From NCBI GenBank assembly GCA_004102785.1, contig SCEJ01000033.1, positions 1 to 35,925 of the forward strand: a stretch of DNA of 35,925 bases. The letters run 5' to 3'. This DNA is from Muribaculaceae bacterium Isolate-013 (NCI) (GTDB lineage: Bacteria; Bacteroidota; Bacteroidia; Bacteroidales; Muribaculaceae). The notes under the pieces are model-generated. The model did no database searches, was not told where the DNA came from, and saw nothing but the letters and a program-made list of their open reading frames with translations. Position numbers and translations under genes: made by a program. This document shows positions 1 through 7,394 of the stretch, piece by piece. How positions within the stretch are numbered: position 1 is the first letter of the stretch; each line of letters starts with the position of its first letter.

Positions 1-102
1 ACGAACCCTTCACACCGCCTCCCGAAGAGCCGTTTTTGCCTTAGGGGGATTACTCTGATGTCATTTTTGCAAAGGCTGATGCCTCTGCACGTTGAGTAGC
101 AC
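1..102. other. Non-homologous edge sequence next to the truncated GH32 gene
   Basis: This stretch follows the stop codon of the GH32 gene. The DUF4960-like domain encoded at the end of that gene does not continue here in any frame I tried. The sequence turns AT-rich at about 97-137, unlike the GC-rich coding sequence to its right. A plus-strand frame is open from the window edge to a stop near 94, but I do not recognise its product. It could be the edge of a mobile element, the end of a neighbouring gene, or ordinary intergenic DNA. Confidence 0.35.
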
Positions 103-2700
103 TCAAAAATTATTTAGGACAATATTGGTTTTAGCCAGAAGAAGTGTGGCATGGCCTGAAAGGTAGAGCGAGCCGCCCTGGGCCAGGAATGAAGATAGCG
201 CGGATGTGATTTCAGGGGATGAAAGGGGCGGGTTGTTTCTGTCAAGTCCGCAGCGGTCGATGTGAATCCACAGAGTGCCGTAGTTGTTGAAGCTGAGGTT
301 GCCGATGTCGCCGGGAGTGAGAACCGCTCCATTGGGGCAGGCTGCCTCGAATAGCCTGAGCGCGGCCCGCTCGGAGGGGGAGAGGGCTTCAGGGTCGGCA
401 TTCTCCACAAGGATTGCCATGCGGCGCGACTGCTCTGTGAGAGGCATGGTGTGAGCCGTGGCCGAACGGTTGTGCAGGGTGTTTATCGGCCATGCGTCAG
501 CGGCTATGAAGCCGGTGTCGCCGCCGGTGGAGAACAATTCGGCCTGCACGCCGTTCTCATCGTGGGGATATATGCGCACTGAGGCGGCATAGCGTTCGTT
601 AAGGAATATGTCGGCCACGGAGCCGTCGATGAAAAGATCCACGGTCACCTCTTTGCCCGGTGCAATCAGCTCGGGGAACGATGCCGTGTACAGTCCGTTG
701 TATATCCCGTCGTTTACTATCCTGGGCATGTGCTGCAGCGACAGGGTTATGCTGCCGTCGGCCGGATTTACCGTCAGTGATGCGTGGGAGTGGTCGGGGT
801 TGGCCGGATTTTTGAGGAAGCGGATACCCCAGGGGGCGGAGCCGCACCTTGCCACGGCCTTGAACTCCATATGTCGCCCCGAGCCGATATACCGGTCGCC
901 TGAAAGGGTGAAGTTCTTTTGCGAGAATGTCTGGCGGCTGCGTATCCATTGTACCTCGTCGGCCGGTTTCTGGCATAGCTGGCGGTTCTGGTCGAGACTC
1001 CACTCGCGGGGCAGAGAATAGCAGTGGGCCCAGCCGTTGGCTTTGTTGTCGGCGCTGCCGAGTTTGTCGGGCACGATGCCGAGCGCTATCACACGCCCGT
1101 CCTTGACGGCTATCGAGGGGGAGAGCATTCCGTAGCCGTCGCGTCCGAACATATCCAGCCGGCGGGGTTCGACCGAGGCATCGTCGGTGATGAAGCGGCC
1201 TTCGTCGTTGCCCTCGTTGCCTACGCGTCCGGTGCGGTAGAGAGCCATCGTGCCGTTTTCGGTGCCCAGCGGCGTGTAGCAGAAAAGGGCTGTGCCGTCG
1301 GGCATGAATGTCAGCGACGGCATTTCGATGAAACTTCCGTCGACTTCGGCGTGTTTGCCCCAGTAGAAGTCGTCGTTCTGGTGGCGGCTCCAGGTGCCGT
1401 TGTCATAGCGGTGCAGGGTCACCAGGCCCCGGCCGTCGCGCGACGAGCCTACGATGATATAGGGCTTGCCTCCGCTGCGGAAAAAATATGGGTCGCGGAA
1501 GTCATCGCCGAGCCCGTCGGGGCGCTGGTCGATAAGGGGAGAGTTGTCTTTGGTCCATTTTACCAGAGAATTGTCGTTCGGCGTGGCGCGGAGAATGCGT
1601 GCCCGTCCGTAGTCGACTCCGGTATAGAGGATGTTGGGTCGGTTGCCGGATATCTCCGGGTCGGTGAACACGCATCCGCTCCAGCATCCTTTCATGTCGA
1701 GCGGTGTGCCGGGTGCGATTGCCGTTTGTTCCTCATACCAGCCGAAGAGATCGGTCGAGGCAAGGTGCCCCCAGTGCAGGCGTGCCATGTAGGGGCCCAG
1801 GCTGTTTTTCTGAAAGAATATATGCCAGCGGTTGTCGGTCCAAATCAGCCCGTGGGGCTCGTTTGTCCATGCTGTCGAGGGCAGGCCATGGTATTGCGGT
1901 CGCCAGCGGTCGCCTTCATAGCGTCCGGCCGGAGCCGATACAACGGGAGTGGCGTCGGCGCGCCATGTGCGGAGTTCGTCGGCCGAATAGGTGCGGTCCT
2001 CTACTTTCAGTTCGTCAATCACTCCGCCGAAAGCTGTGGTGCGGAATGCGTCGACACCGGAGCCGAACCACACTTCCCAGCCGTCCTGCGCTATGTGGAG
2101 TGTGGATTCGCCAAGGTTTATGTCACCTTTGCTGCAGTCGGCCGATGCCACTTCATTGCCGTTGTTGTAGAAGGTAAGCTGTCCGGCATCGGCGTCGATT
2201 ACGGCTGAAAGGCAGTTCCAGCGATAGCGCGGAAGTCCCGACGGTACATTTACAATAGCTTTCTCGCCTCCGATGTATATCTGGAAGCTGTATTGCCCGT
2301 CGAAACCTAAGAAGTAGCCGAAACCGGTGCGGGCTGCATCGTCAAGGCAGTTTACTATGCAGGTCTGTCCTCCGGGATTCTCGGAGTCGACTTTTACGAT
2401 AGGGTAGGAGTCAATGGCGACCCACAGCGATATGGTGGCGCGCCGCATAGGGTTCAGGCGCGGCATCACAGCGCCCACGTATGATGTGTAGCCGTCGAGA
2501 AACAGCGCGTTGCCTTTGACTCCGGGGGCGCTCTCGGCTCCGAAGTTGCCGTGCACGGTAAATGAGCGCCCGGTGATACGCTCGGATATTTCTCCCGATG
2601 AATTGATTTCCATCGGGTAATGTGCAACAACCCCTGCCGGGGCATACGCTCCCGGCAGGGTTATAAGGGCTGCTGCGATGGCAGAGGATTTAAGGTTCAC
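103..2700 (-). CDS. Secreted LamG-GH32 fructan hydrolase with a truncated DUF4960-like C terminus
   Basis: A predicted secreted protein of 865 residues that probably cleaves beta-fructosyl bonds in a fructan. The reading frame stays open to 3045, but that part overlaps the preceding gene. I chose the GTG at 2700 because a signal peptide follows immediately (residues 1-22) and the gap to the upstream stop is 11 nt. Residues about 24-245 look like a LamG/concanavalin-type module. Residues about 262-590 are a GH32 propeller with WTNEPHG (E281), FRDP (D403, transition-state stabiliser) and IEMP (E459, acid/base), followed by the usual beta-sandwich to about 755. In GH32 the first motif is normally WMNDPNG with Asp as nucleophile, so Glu at 281 is unusual. 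Residues 760-865 match the N-terminal part of the DUF4960-like domain of the neighbouring proteins, sharing the IHIDRCGL segment, then stop abruptly. Levan or inulin specificity cannot be read from the sequence. Confidence 0.85.
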   Translation of the reverse strand: MNLKSSAIAAALITLPGAYAPAGVVAHYPMEINSSGEISERITGRSFTVHGNFGAESAPGVKGNALFLDGYTSYVGAVMPRLNPMRRATISLWVAIDSYPIVKVDSENPGGQTCIVNCLDDAARTGFGYFLGFDGQYSFQIYIGGEKAIVNVPSGLPRYRWNCLSAVIDADAGQLTFYNNGNEVASADCSKGDINLGESTLHIAQDGWEVWFGSGVDAFRTTAFGGVIDELKVEDRTYSADELRTWRADATPVVSAPAGRYEGDRWRPQYHGLPSTAWTNEPHGLIWTDNRWHIFFQKNSLGPYMARLHWGHLASTDLFGWYEEQTAIAPGTPLDMKGCWSGCVFTDPEISGNRPNILYTGVDYGRARILRATPNDNSLVKWTKDNSPLIDQRPDGLGDDFRDPYFFRSGGKPYIIVGSSRDGRGLVTLHRYDNGTWSRHQNDDFYWGKHAEVDGSFIEMPSLTFMPDGTALFCYTPLGTENGTMALYRTGRVGNEGNDEGRFITDDASVEPRRLDMFGRDGYGMLSPSIAVKDGRVIALGIVPDKLGSADNKANGWAHCYSLPREWSLDQNRQLCQKPADEVQWIRSRQTFSQKNFTLSGDRYIGSGRHMEFKAVARCGSAPWGIRFLKNPANPDHSHASLTVNPADGSITLSLQHMPRIVNDGIYNGLYTASFPELIAPGKEVTVDLFIDGSVADIFLNERYAASVRIYPHDENGVQAELFSTGGDTGFIAADAWPINTLHNRSATAHTMPLTEQSRRMAILVENADPEALSPSERAALRLFEAACPNGAVLTPGDIGNLSFNNYGTLWIHIDRCGLDRNNPPLSSPEITSALSSFLAQGGSLYLSGHATLLLAKTNIVLNNF

Positions 2701-2711
2701 TATAAGATGGT

Positions 2712-4871
2712 TTAGGGAATGATTACTTTGAAGGGGGTGCCGTTGACAGTCACCACTGCTATGCCGCGGAATGCTATGGCGCGGGTGCCGTGGCCTTCGG
2801 CCGTGAAGGTGTCGGCCAGGCGCCCGTCGGAAGTGTAGACGCATATTTCCGAGCCTGCCGGCACATTGGCATAGGCGAGGCCGCCGGGGTGCGATGTCAC
2901 TTTCACATTGTCTGCGTCGGCAACATCCTCTATTCCGGTCATTTCGCCGTACCATGGCGAGAGGTAGTCGATGATGTTGCGTGTCAGTTTCTCCGTGTTG
3001 TCGAGATAGTCGTTGCGCGTGCCGTTGGCATGGAGCTGCATACACCCTATGCCGTTGGCGATAACAGTGCCGGGATGGGCTTTGGTCTTGTTGATTTCGT
3101 TGTCAAGAAGGACTTTCGGACGGTAGCTCAGCAGGTGTTCGGCCAGCGGCTCGAACTCTACGATGCCGGCAGCCTGGTGGTCCCAGTCCTGCCCCCATGT
3201 GCCGAGTATCTTTGAGTTGGTATCCCCCTCGAAGCGTGCCACGTTATCCTCTCCCGGGCTTGTGAAGTCATAGTCACTCGACTTGCTGAGGTATTTGATG
3301 CAGTTTTTGGTGAGGGTGCCGATGTTGTCGCTGTAAGGGTTTGACTCGCTGAACTGGTATGCGGCAAGGCCGTTGGCTATGATTCGTCCCTGAATCTGGG
3401 GGGTGGGGCGGAACTCGATTATACCTGCCACGGCATCGTCGACCACATGGCCCCATGTGCCGAGGATACGCACAAGGTTCTCTTCGCGGAACTGCTCCAC
3501 CTTGTTGCCTCCGGTGTAGAAACGGTTGAGGTCCCACAGGCAGTTGTGGTTTTCAACCTCGCCCTTGATGGCCGGGAATGCGTTATACCGGAAGTCGTTA
3601 TTGGGCTGATATTCCTGCATGGTCATCCCGATATAGATGTCGTGATGGGTGCGGTCGTGGAATATATCCGGATTGCTGTCTTTCCAGAGGTAATTTATCT
3701 GTGCCTGTATGTACCAGGGGGTGTCGCCGGTGTTGCCTGAGCCTGTGTCGAAGATGTTGGGAGCGTATTTTTCAGGGATACGTTCCACCGGCACTGTCAG
3801 TTGCGTGGCATATTTGGTGAGATAAAGGTTGCCTCCCTCTTTTACATAACTGCGGAGTTTTGTGATGAACTCCTCGTTGCGGAAGGCCTCGGGAAGATTG
3901 GTCCATCCCTGCGAAAGGCCCGGACGGTCGATATGAATCCACAGGCAGTCGAAGTTGTTGGGGTCGATGCGCACAAGGTCGTCCTTGGTGATTATCTCCA
4001 CTTCCTGGTCTACGTTGAAGGTCTGCGTGAATTTTATCGCCGCCTTCTCCTGCGGATATGCTATGCCGTCGATATTGAATTTGTCATTGTCGCCGATATA
4101 CATGCCGACTTTCAGTCCCTCGGTGGTTTTACCAGACAGACGCCACATGCAGTTGTGGTCGTAGCGCTGTGTGGAGGATTTGTCGGACGCGCCCTGCATG
4201 GGGAATACATCGTAGACATACCGGTCGTAGATCGGGTCTTTGTCGATGGTCCATTCGGTCGACTTCATCGTTGTGAGACCGGAGTAGATGATGTGGTTGC
4301 GGCGGTCGTGATACTGTGTCGGAGTGTCCCATCCGGGCGAGAGGGCGCGGGCGCCGATTTCGGCGTTGATACACCATATGTTGCCTTCGCTCTTGCCCTC
4401 GCCGTCGGAGAAAATGTTGGGCCGGAACTTATCGTCGAGCCTGCTGATACCGTCGGAGAAAAGGAGCTGAACGGCGAATTTCGACAGATAGAGGTTGCCG
4501 CCGTCCTGATGGAACTTGCGTATGGCGCTGATGAACTCCGGAGAGTTGTAGCCTTTGTAATTGGCCGCTGAGGAGCCTAAGCCGTTGCTGTCTATGTGAA
4601 TCCATATGCAGTCGAAATTCTCGGCGTTGATACGGTCGAGCCGCGAGGGAGTGATGAACTGGCCGTCGAGCCAGAATTCTTTTTGGAACAGTTGTGCCGC
4701 AGCCCGTTCCTGGGGCGATTCTATTGCCTCCACGGTTTCGGCGCTGATGTACATGGCCATTTTCTGATATTCGCGCCACCATGCGGCATTAGCCGCCGGC
4801 GCGAACACTAATGACAGAAATGCCGCTATTATGCAATGTGTAGGAGTCAGGAATCTCAGTTTTGTTTTCAT
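2712..4871 (-). CDS. Secreted protein with two interleaved DUF4960-like units
   Basis: A 719-residue predicted secreted protein of unknown function, probably a cell-surface or periplasmic partner in fructan capture. An ATG also exists at 4946, but the ATG at 4871 gives a clean signal peptide (residues 1-29, ending ANA). Two N-terminal halves of the DUF4960-like domain occur in tandem (about 38-248 and 254-451). Each has an IHID segment, a GGNLYL segment and a closing HNC(M/L)W motif. Two C-terminal halves follow (about 458-530 and 542-638), each with LGTWG, AGI(I/V)EF and IANG. The order is therefore N-N-C-C, not N-C-N-C. Residues 646-719 resemble a degenerate type IX secretion sorting tail ending FKVIIP. 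The upstream spacer of 155 nt carries two hairpins; the GH32 gene follows 11 nt downstream. The domain name is assigned from memory of the family. Confidence 0.85.
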   Translation of the reverse strand: MKTKLRFLTPTHCIIAAFLSLVFAPAANAAWWREYQKMAMYISAETVEAIESPQERAAAQLFQKEFWLDGQFITPSRLDRINAENFDCIWIHIDSNGLGSSAANYKGYNSPEFISAIRKFHQDGGNLYLSKFAVQLLFSDGISRLDDKFRPNIFSDGEGKSEGNIWCINAEIGARALSPGWDTPTQYHDRRNHIIYSGLTTMKSTEWTIDKDPIYDRYVYDVFPMQGASDKSSTQRYDHNCMWRLSGKTTEGLKVGMYIGDNDKFNIDGIAYPQEKAAIKFTQTFNVDQEVEIITKDDLVRIDPNNFDCLWIHIDRPGLSQGWTNLPEAFRNEEFITKLRSYVKEGGNLYLTKYATQLTVPVERIPEKYAPNIFDTGSGNTGDTPWYIQAQINYLWKDSNPDIFHDRTHHDIYIGMTMQEYQPNNDFRYNAFPAIKGEVENHNCLWDLNRFYTGGNKVEQFREENLVRILGTWGHVVDDAVAGIIEFRPTPQIQGRIIANGLAAYQFSESNPYSDNIGTLTKNCIKYLSKSSDYDFTSPGEDNVARFEGDTNSKILGTWGQDWDHQAAGIVEFEPLAEHLLSYRPKVLLDNEINKTKAHPGTVIANGIGCMQLHANGTRNDYLDNTEKLTRNIIDYLSPWYGEMTGIEDVADADNVKVTSHPGGLAYANVPAGSEICVYTSDGRLADTFTAEGHGTRAIAFRGIAVVTVNGTPFKVIIP

Positions 4872-4942
4872 GTCAGGAAGTGAAAAGTAGAAGACTGGTC
4901 TGGTGCAATGCTCAGATGCCGGAGTTTTTATCCGGAAAATTG

Positions 4943-4980
4943 ACATGGCGGCCGGCGGCTCCGTGCCGCCGCCGCCATGT
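4943..4980 (-). terminator. Intercistronic GC-rich hairpin (attenuator or terminator-like)
   Basis: ACATGGCGGC at 4943-4952 pairs with GCCGCCATGT at 4971-4980. An inner six-base stem (4954-4959 with 4965-4970) is separated by a one-base bulge, leaving a five-base loop. On the minus strand the hairpin is followed by CAATTTTCC, a weak T tract. It lies between two DUF4960-like genes, so partial termination or mRNA stabilisation is possible. Confidence 0.55.
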
Positions 4981-4990
4981 CGGGATAGAA

Positions 4991-5020
4991 CGGGCTTTCA
5001 GAGGTCAGGGTGAAAGCCCG
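4991..5020 (-). terminator. Intercistronic hairpin after the 351-residue gene
   Basis: CGGGCTTTCA at 4991-5000 is perfectly complementary to TGAAAGCCCG at 5011-5020, with a ten-base loop. It begins six bases after the stop codon of the upstream gene. No strong T tract follows on the minus strand, so it may protect or punctuate the transcript rather than end it. Confidence 0.5.
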
Positions 5021-5026
5021 GAATTA

Positions 5027-6082
5027 TTATTTTACAAGCACTTTGGCGGTCTTGGCGCCCTGGCGCACGATGTAGAGGCCGGGGGTGAGGTTGTCGGCTT
5101 TCACAGCCATGCCCTGAAGGTTGAAGTATTCGGCGGGAGCGTCGGCCGAAACCTCAGTCTCGGTGATGGCATCGGTGGTCTTTGTGAGGTAAGCCAGGGT
5201 GTTGGCGGTCAGCTTCTCGATGTTGCCTTTTGAGCCGTTGACACCTTCGCGGGGAGCCCATTCGTAGGCGGCCAGGCCGTTGGCGATGATGCGTCCCCCG
5301 TAGGAAGCCACGGGAGCGAACTCCACAATGCCGGCCACGGCATAGTCGGTGACATGGCCCCACTGGCCGAGTACTACTGCATTGAGTTCATTCTCGAATT
5401 TCTCTACGGTGTTGGCGCCGTCGGCGGTGTAGGAGTAGGCGTTGAGATCCCACATGCAGTTGTGGTCTTCGCGGTGCATCTCAGTGCCGTCGCCTGTGCC
5501 GAGGAGGCCGAAGGTGGGATGGCCGAAGTCATTGTTCACTTCGAGGCCGGAGTAGATGGCGTGGTTGGAGCGGTCGTAATACTGTGTGGGGTCGGCTTCC
5601 TTGTTTATGAAGCCGATTTCGGCGTTTACTGTCCATACATCGGTGCCTTTGCCGCCCTCGCCGTCACCATAGATGCCGGGGGCGAAGGATGCGTCGATGC
5701 GGCCCATTTTGTGAACGAGCTGGGTGGCCTGTTTGGAGAGGAAGAGGTTGCCGCCGTTCTCAACGAAAGCCTTGAGGGCGCCGATGGTGGCTTCATCGTA
5801 TTCGGCGGGGAGGTTGTTCAGGCCCAGGCCGCAACGGTCGATATGAACCCAGATCACATCTACTTTCGATGCATCGATTTTTTCGGTTTCGCCGGTGGCG
5901 ATAACAGTACCGTCGGCATAGATTGAGCGGAAGTAGTTGGCGGCGGCGTATTCCTGTGCGTTCTCGATATCGTTGATAGTTGCGGCGGGAATAAGCATAG
6001 CTACCTTCTCGTTTGCCTGTGCGTTGGCGGCAGCGGCGATAGCGGCGGCAGCGATGGCGGATTTAAGTAAAGACTTGTTCAT
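5027..6082 (-). CDS. Secreted single-domain DUF4960-like protein
   Basis: A 351-residue predicted exported protein and the simplest member of the DUF4960-like set here. The frame is open to 6154, but the ATG at 6082 starts a typical signal peptide (residues 1 to about 22, Ala-rich, ending ANA-QA) with no lipobox. The domain runs from about 27 to 302. Conserved pieces in order are VAMLIP, VHIDRCGL, GGNLFLSKQATQL, DHNCMWDLN, LGQWGHV, AGIVEF and GRIIANGLAAYEW. The last 45 residues contain YFNLQGM and end GLYIVRQGAKTAKVLVK, a pattern common in Bacteroidales C-terminal sorting-like tails. It follows the SGBP-like lipoprotein gene by 125 nt. Function is unknown; glycan binding is inferred from context. 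The alternating strands and Gly-rich turns could suit a glutamine-amidotransferase-like fold, which is speculative. Confidence 0.87.
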   Translation of the reverse strand: MNKSLLKSAIAAAAIAAAANAQANEKVAMLIPAATINDIENAQEYAAANYFRSIYADGTVIATGETEKIDASKVDVIWVHIDRCGLGLNNLPAEYDEATIGALKAFVENGGNLFLSKQATQLVHKMGRIDASFAPGIYGDGEGGKGTDVWTVNAEIGFINKEADPTQYYDRSNHAIYSGLEVNNDFGHPTFGLLGTGDGTEMHREDHNCMWDLNAYSYTADGANTVEKFENELNAVVLGQWGHVTDYAVAGIVEFAPVASYGGRIIANGLAAYEWAPREGVNGSKGNIEKLTANTLAYLTKTTDAITETEVSADAPAEYFNLQGMAVKADNLTPGLYIVRQGAKTAKVLVK

Positions 6083-6137
6083 GGTGATTTTGTGTGATGT
6101 TTTATGTAATTGAGTTTTATCAGATGGTTGTTTCCCG

Positions 6138-6175
6138 GTCTGCTTCCGGGGCACCTGGCGGCGCCCCGGGCAGAC
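6138..6175 (-). terminator. Intercistronic hairpin between the two DUF4960-like genes nearest susD
   Basis: GTCTGC at 6138-6143 and CCGGGGC at 6046+100 (6146-6152) pair with GCCCCGG at 6163-6169 and GCAGAC at 6170-6175, with a two-base TT bulge. No T tract follows on the minus strand. It may be a processing or stability element separating the susCD-SGBP part of the transcript from the downstream genes. Confidence 0.45.
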
Positions 6176-6207
6176 TGCGGAATCGGAAAGAGGGGAGGAT
6201 AGCGGTT

Positions 6208-7359
6208 TTATTTGCTGAGTTCGTCAAGGCAGTTGCGGGTCAGGCGGTCGATATTGGCCTGGTACTCGTTGCCGCCGGGCTGGCAGAATTCATAGGCTGC
6301 AAGGCCGTTGGCCACGCAGGTGAGCCGTCCTTCGGTGTCGGCGAACTGGAGGATGCCTGCCACGGCGAAGTCAACAACCTGGCCCCAGGTAGCCATTACG
6401 GTGCAGTCATTCTGCTGCTCGAACTGGAGCACGGTATTGTCGGCGACTACGGTGTAGGGGTAGGAGTTGAGGTCCCACATGCAGTTGTGGTCTTCGCGCC
6501 AGCCCGGACCGATCAGGGGGATGGTGGGATGGGTGAAGGCGTCGCAGGTGGTGAGCCCGGCGAAGAGGGGCGAGTCGTAATGGTCGTATATAAGGCCGAT
6601 GTTGCAGTTCATAGTCCAGATGTCGGTGCCTTCTCCGCCGGCGCCGGAGGCATACAGGCGGGGTGCGAACTGCTCGTCAAGGAAGCCCAGGGGCACGGTC
6701 ATCTGTGTGGCGTGCTTGGTGAGGTAAACATGGCCGCCGGCGTCGATGTAGTCGCGGAGCGCATCAAGCACTTCGGGAGCCACAAGCTTTTCGGGGAGGT
6801 TGCGCCATCCCATCGGGAGGCCTTCGCGGTCGATGTTGATCCATACCACGGGGTTGTCCTTGACTGTGATTTTGTTGACGTCGGCCGGTGTCATCACCAC
6901 TCCGTTGTCGCCGTATTCCTGAGTGAACCAGTTGGCGGCATAGATCTCATCGTCGTCGGTAAGCTCGGGCATCTCGCAGGGGAGGAGAAGGCAGGCTTTC
7001 TCGGTGGAGATGATGTCCATGTGCACTGTGATGCCTTCGGAAACGGTGCCGTCGGCATACATTATTTTCACCGTGTAGCGCACATCGGTGCCGGGAGTGG
7101 CGCGACGATCGGAGTAGGAGGTGGCGGGGCCTTCGATGGTGGCCACTACCACTCCGTCGCGCAGAATCTGCACACCCTTTATGTCTTTCCCCTGGGGGAG
7201 TGTCCAGGTGAGGCTTACAGAACGGCCGTCGACATCGGAGGTTACGTTCTCAGCCTTCGGGGCATTGGGAGTATCGGGATATTCCACATCCGAGCACGAG
7301 GTCAGACCTGCGGTGAGGCTTGCGGCTACGAAGGAAGAAAATATGATTGACTTTTTCAT
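6208..7359 (-). CDS. Surface glycan-binding-type lipoprotein: FN3 module plus DUF4960-like domain
   Basis: A 383-residue lipoprotein encoded 35 nt after susD, the usual place for a surface glycan-binding protein of a PUL. The lipobox is GLTSC with Cys22. The residues after it (SDVEY) are acidic, compatible with the Bacteroides surface-export signal. Residues about 31-115 look like a fibronectin type III or Ig-like spacer. Residues about 119-383 are a DUF4960-like domain with VWINIDREGL, GGHVYLTKHATQM, REDHNCMWDLN and VANGLAAYEF. As I recall, the levan-binding lipoprotein BT1761 of the B. thetaiotaomicron levan locus also belongs to DUF4960, which would make this its counterpart; that needs a search. 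The most likely role is to hold fructan at the outer membrane and deliver it to SusC/SusD. Confidence 0.87.
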   Translation of the reverse strand: MKKSIIFSSFVAASLTAGLTSCSDVEYPDTPNAPKAENVTSDVDGRSVSLTWTLPQGKDIKGVQILRDGVVVATIEGPATSYSDRRATPGTDVRYTVKIMYADGTVSEGITVHMDIISTEKACLLLPCEMPELTDDDEIYAANWFTQEYGDNGVVMTPADVNKITVKDNPVVWINIDREGLPMGWRNLPEKLVAPEVLDALRDYIDAGGHVYLTKHATQMTVPLGFLDEQFAPRLYASGAGGEGTDIWTMNCNIGLIYDHYDSPLFAGLTTCDAFTHPTIPLIGPGWREDHNCMWDLNSYPYTVVADNTVLQFEQQNDCTVMATWGQVVDFAVAGILQFADTEGRLTCVANGLAAYEFCQPGGNEYQANIDRLTRNCLDELSK

Positions 7360-7394
7360 TTTTCGTGTTTGGTTTCAGAATTAGGTAACCGTAA

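Noticed and set aside
1024-2208. Long plus-strand open frame opposite the GH32 gene
   Set aside because: It is a shadow of the GC-rich GH32 codons; the protein is compositionally odd (Val, Ala, Gly, His) with no recognisable domain, while the minus strand encodes clear GH32 motifs.
2701-3045. N-terminal extension of the GH32 open frame
   Set aside because: It overlaps the end of the 719-residue gene and encodes an Arg/His-rich sequence; a signal peptide starts at the GTG at 2700.
3801-4571. Plus-strand open frame of 256 codons opposite the 719-residue gene
   Set aside because: Shadow frame; the minus strand carries repeated conserved DUF4960-like motifs.
6094-7350. Plus-strand open frame of 418 codons opposite the SGBP-like gene
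   Set aside because: It has no recognisable motif, and the opposite strand encodes a lipoprotein homologous to its neighbours.
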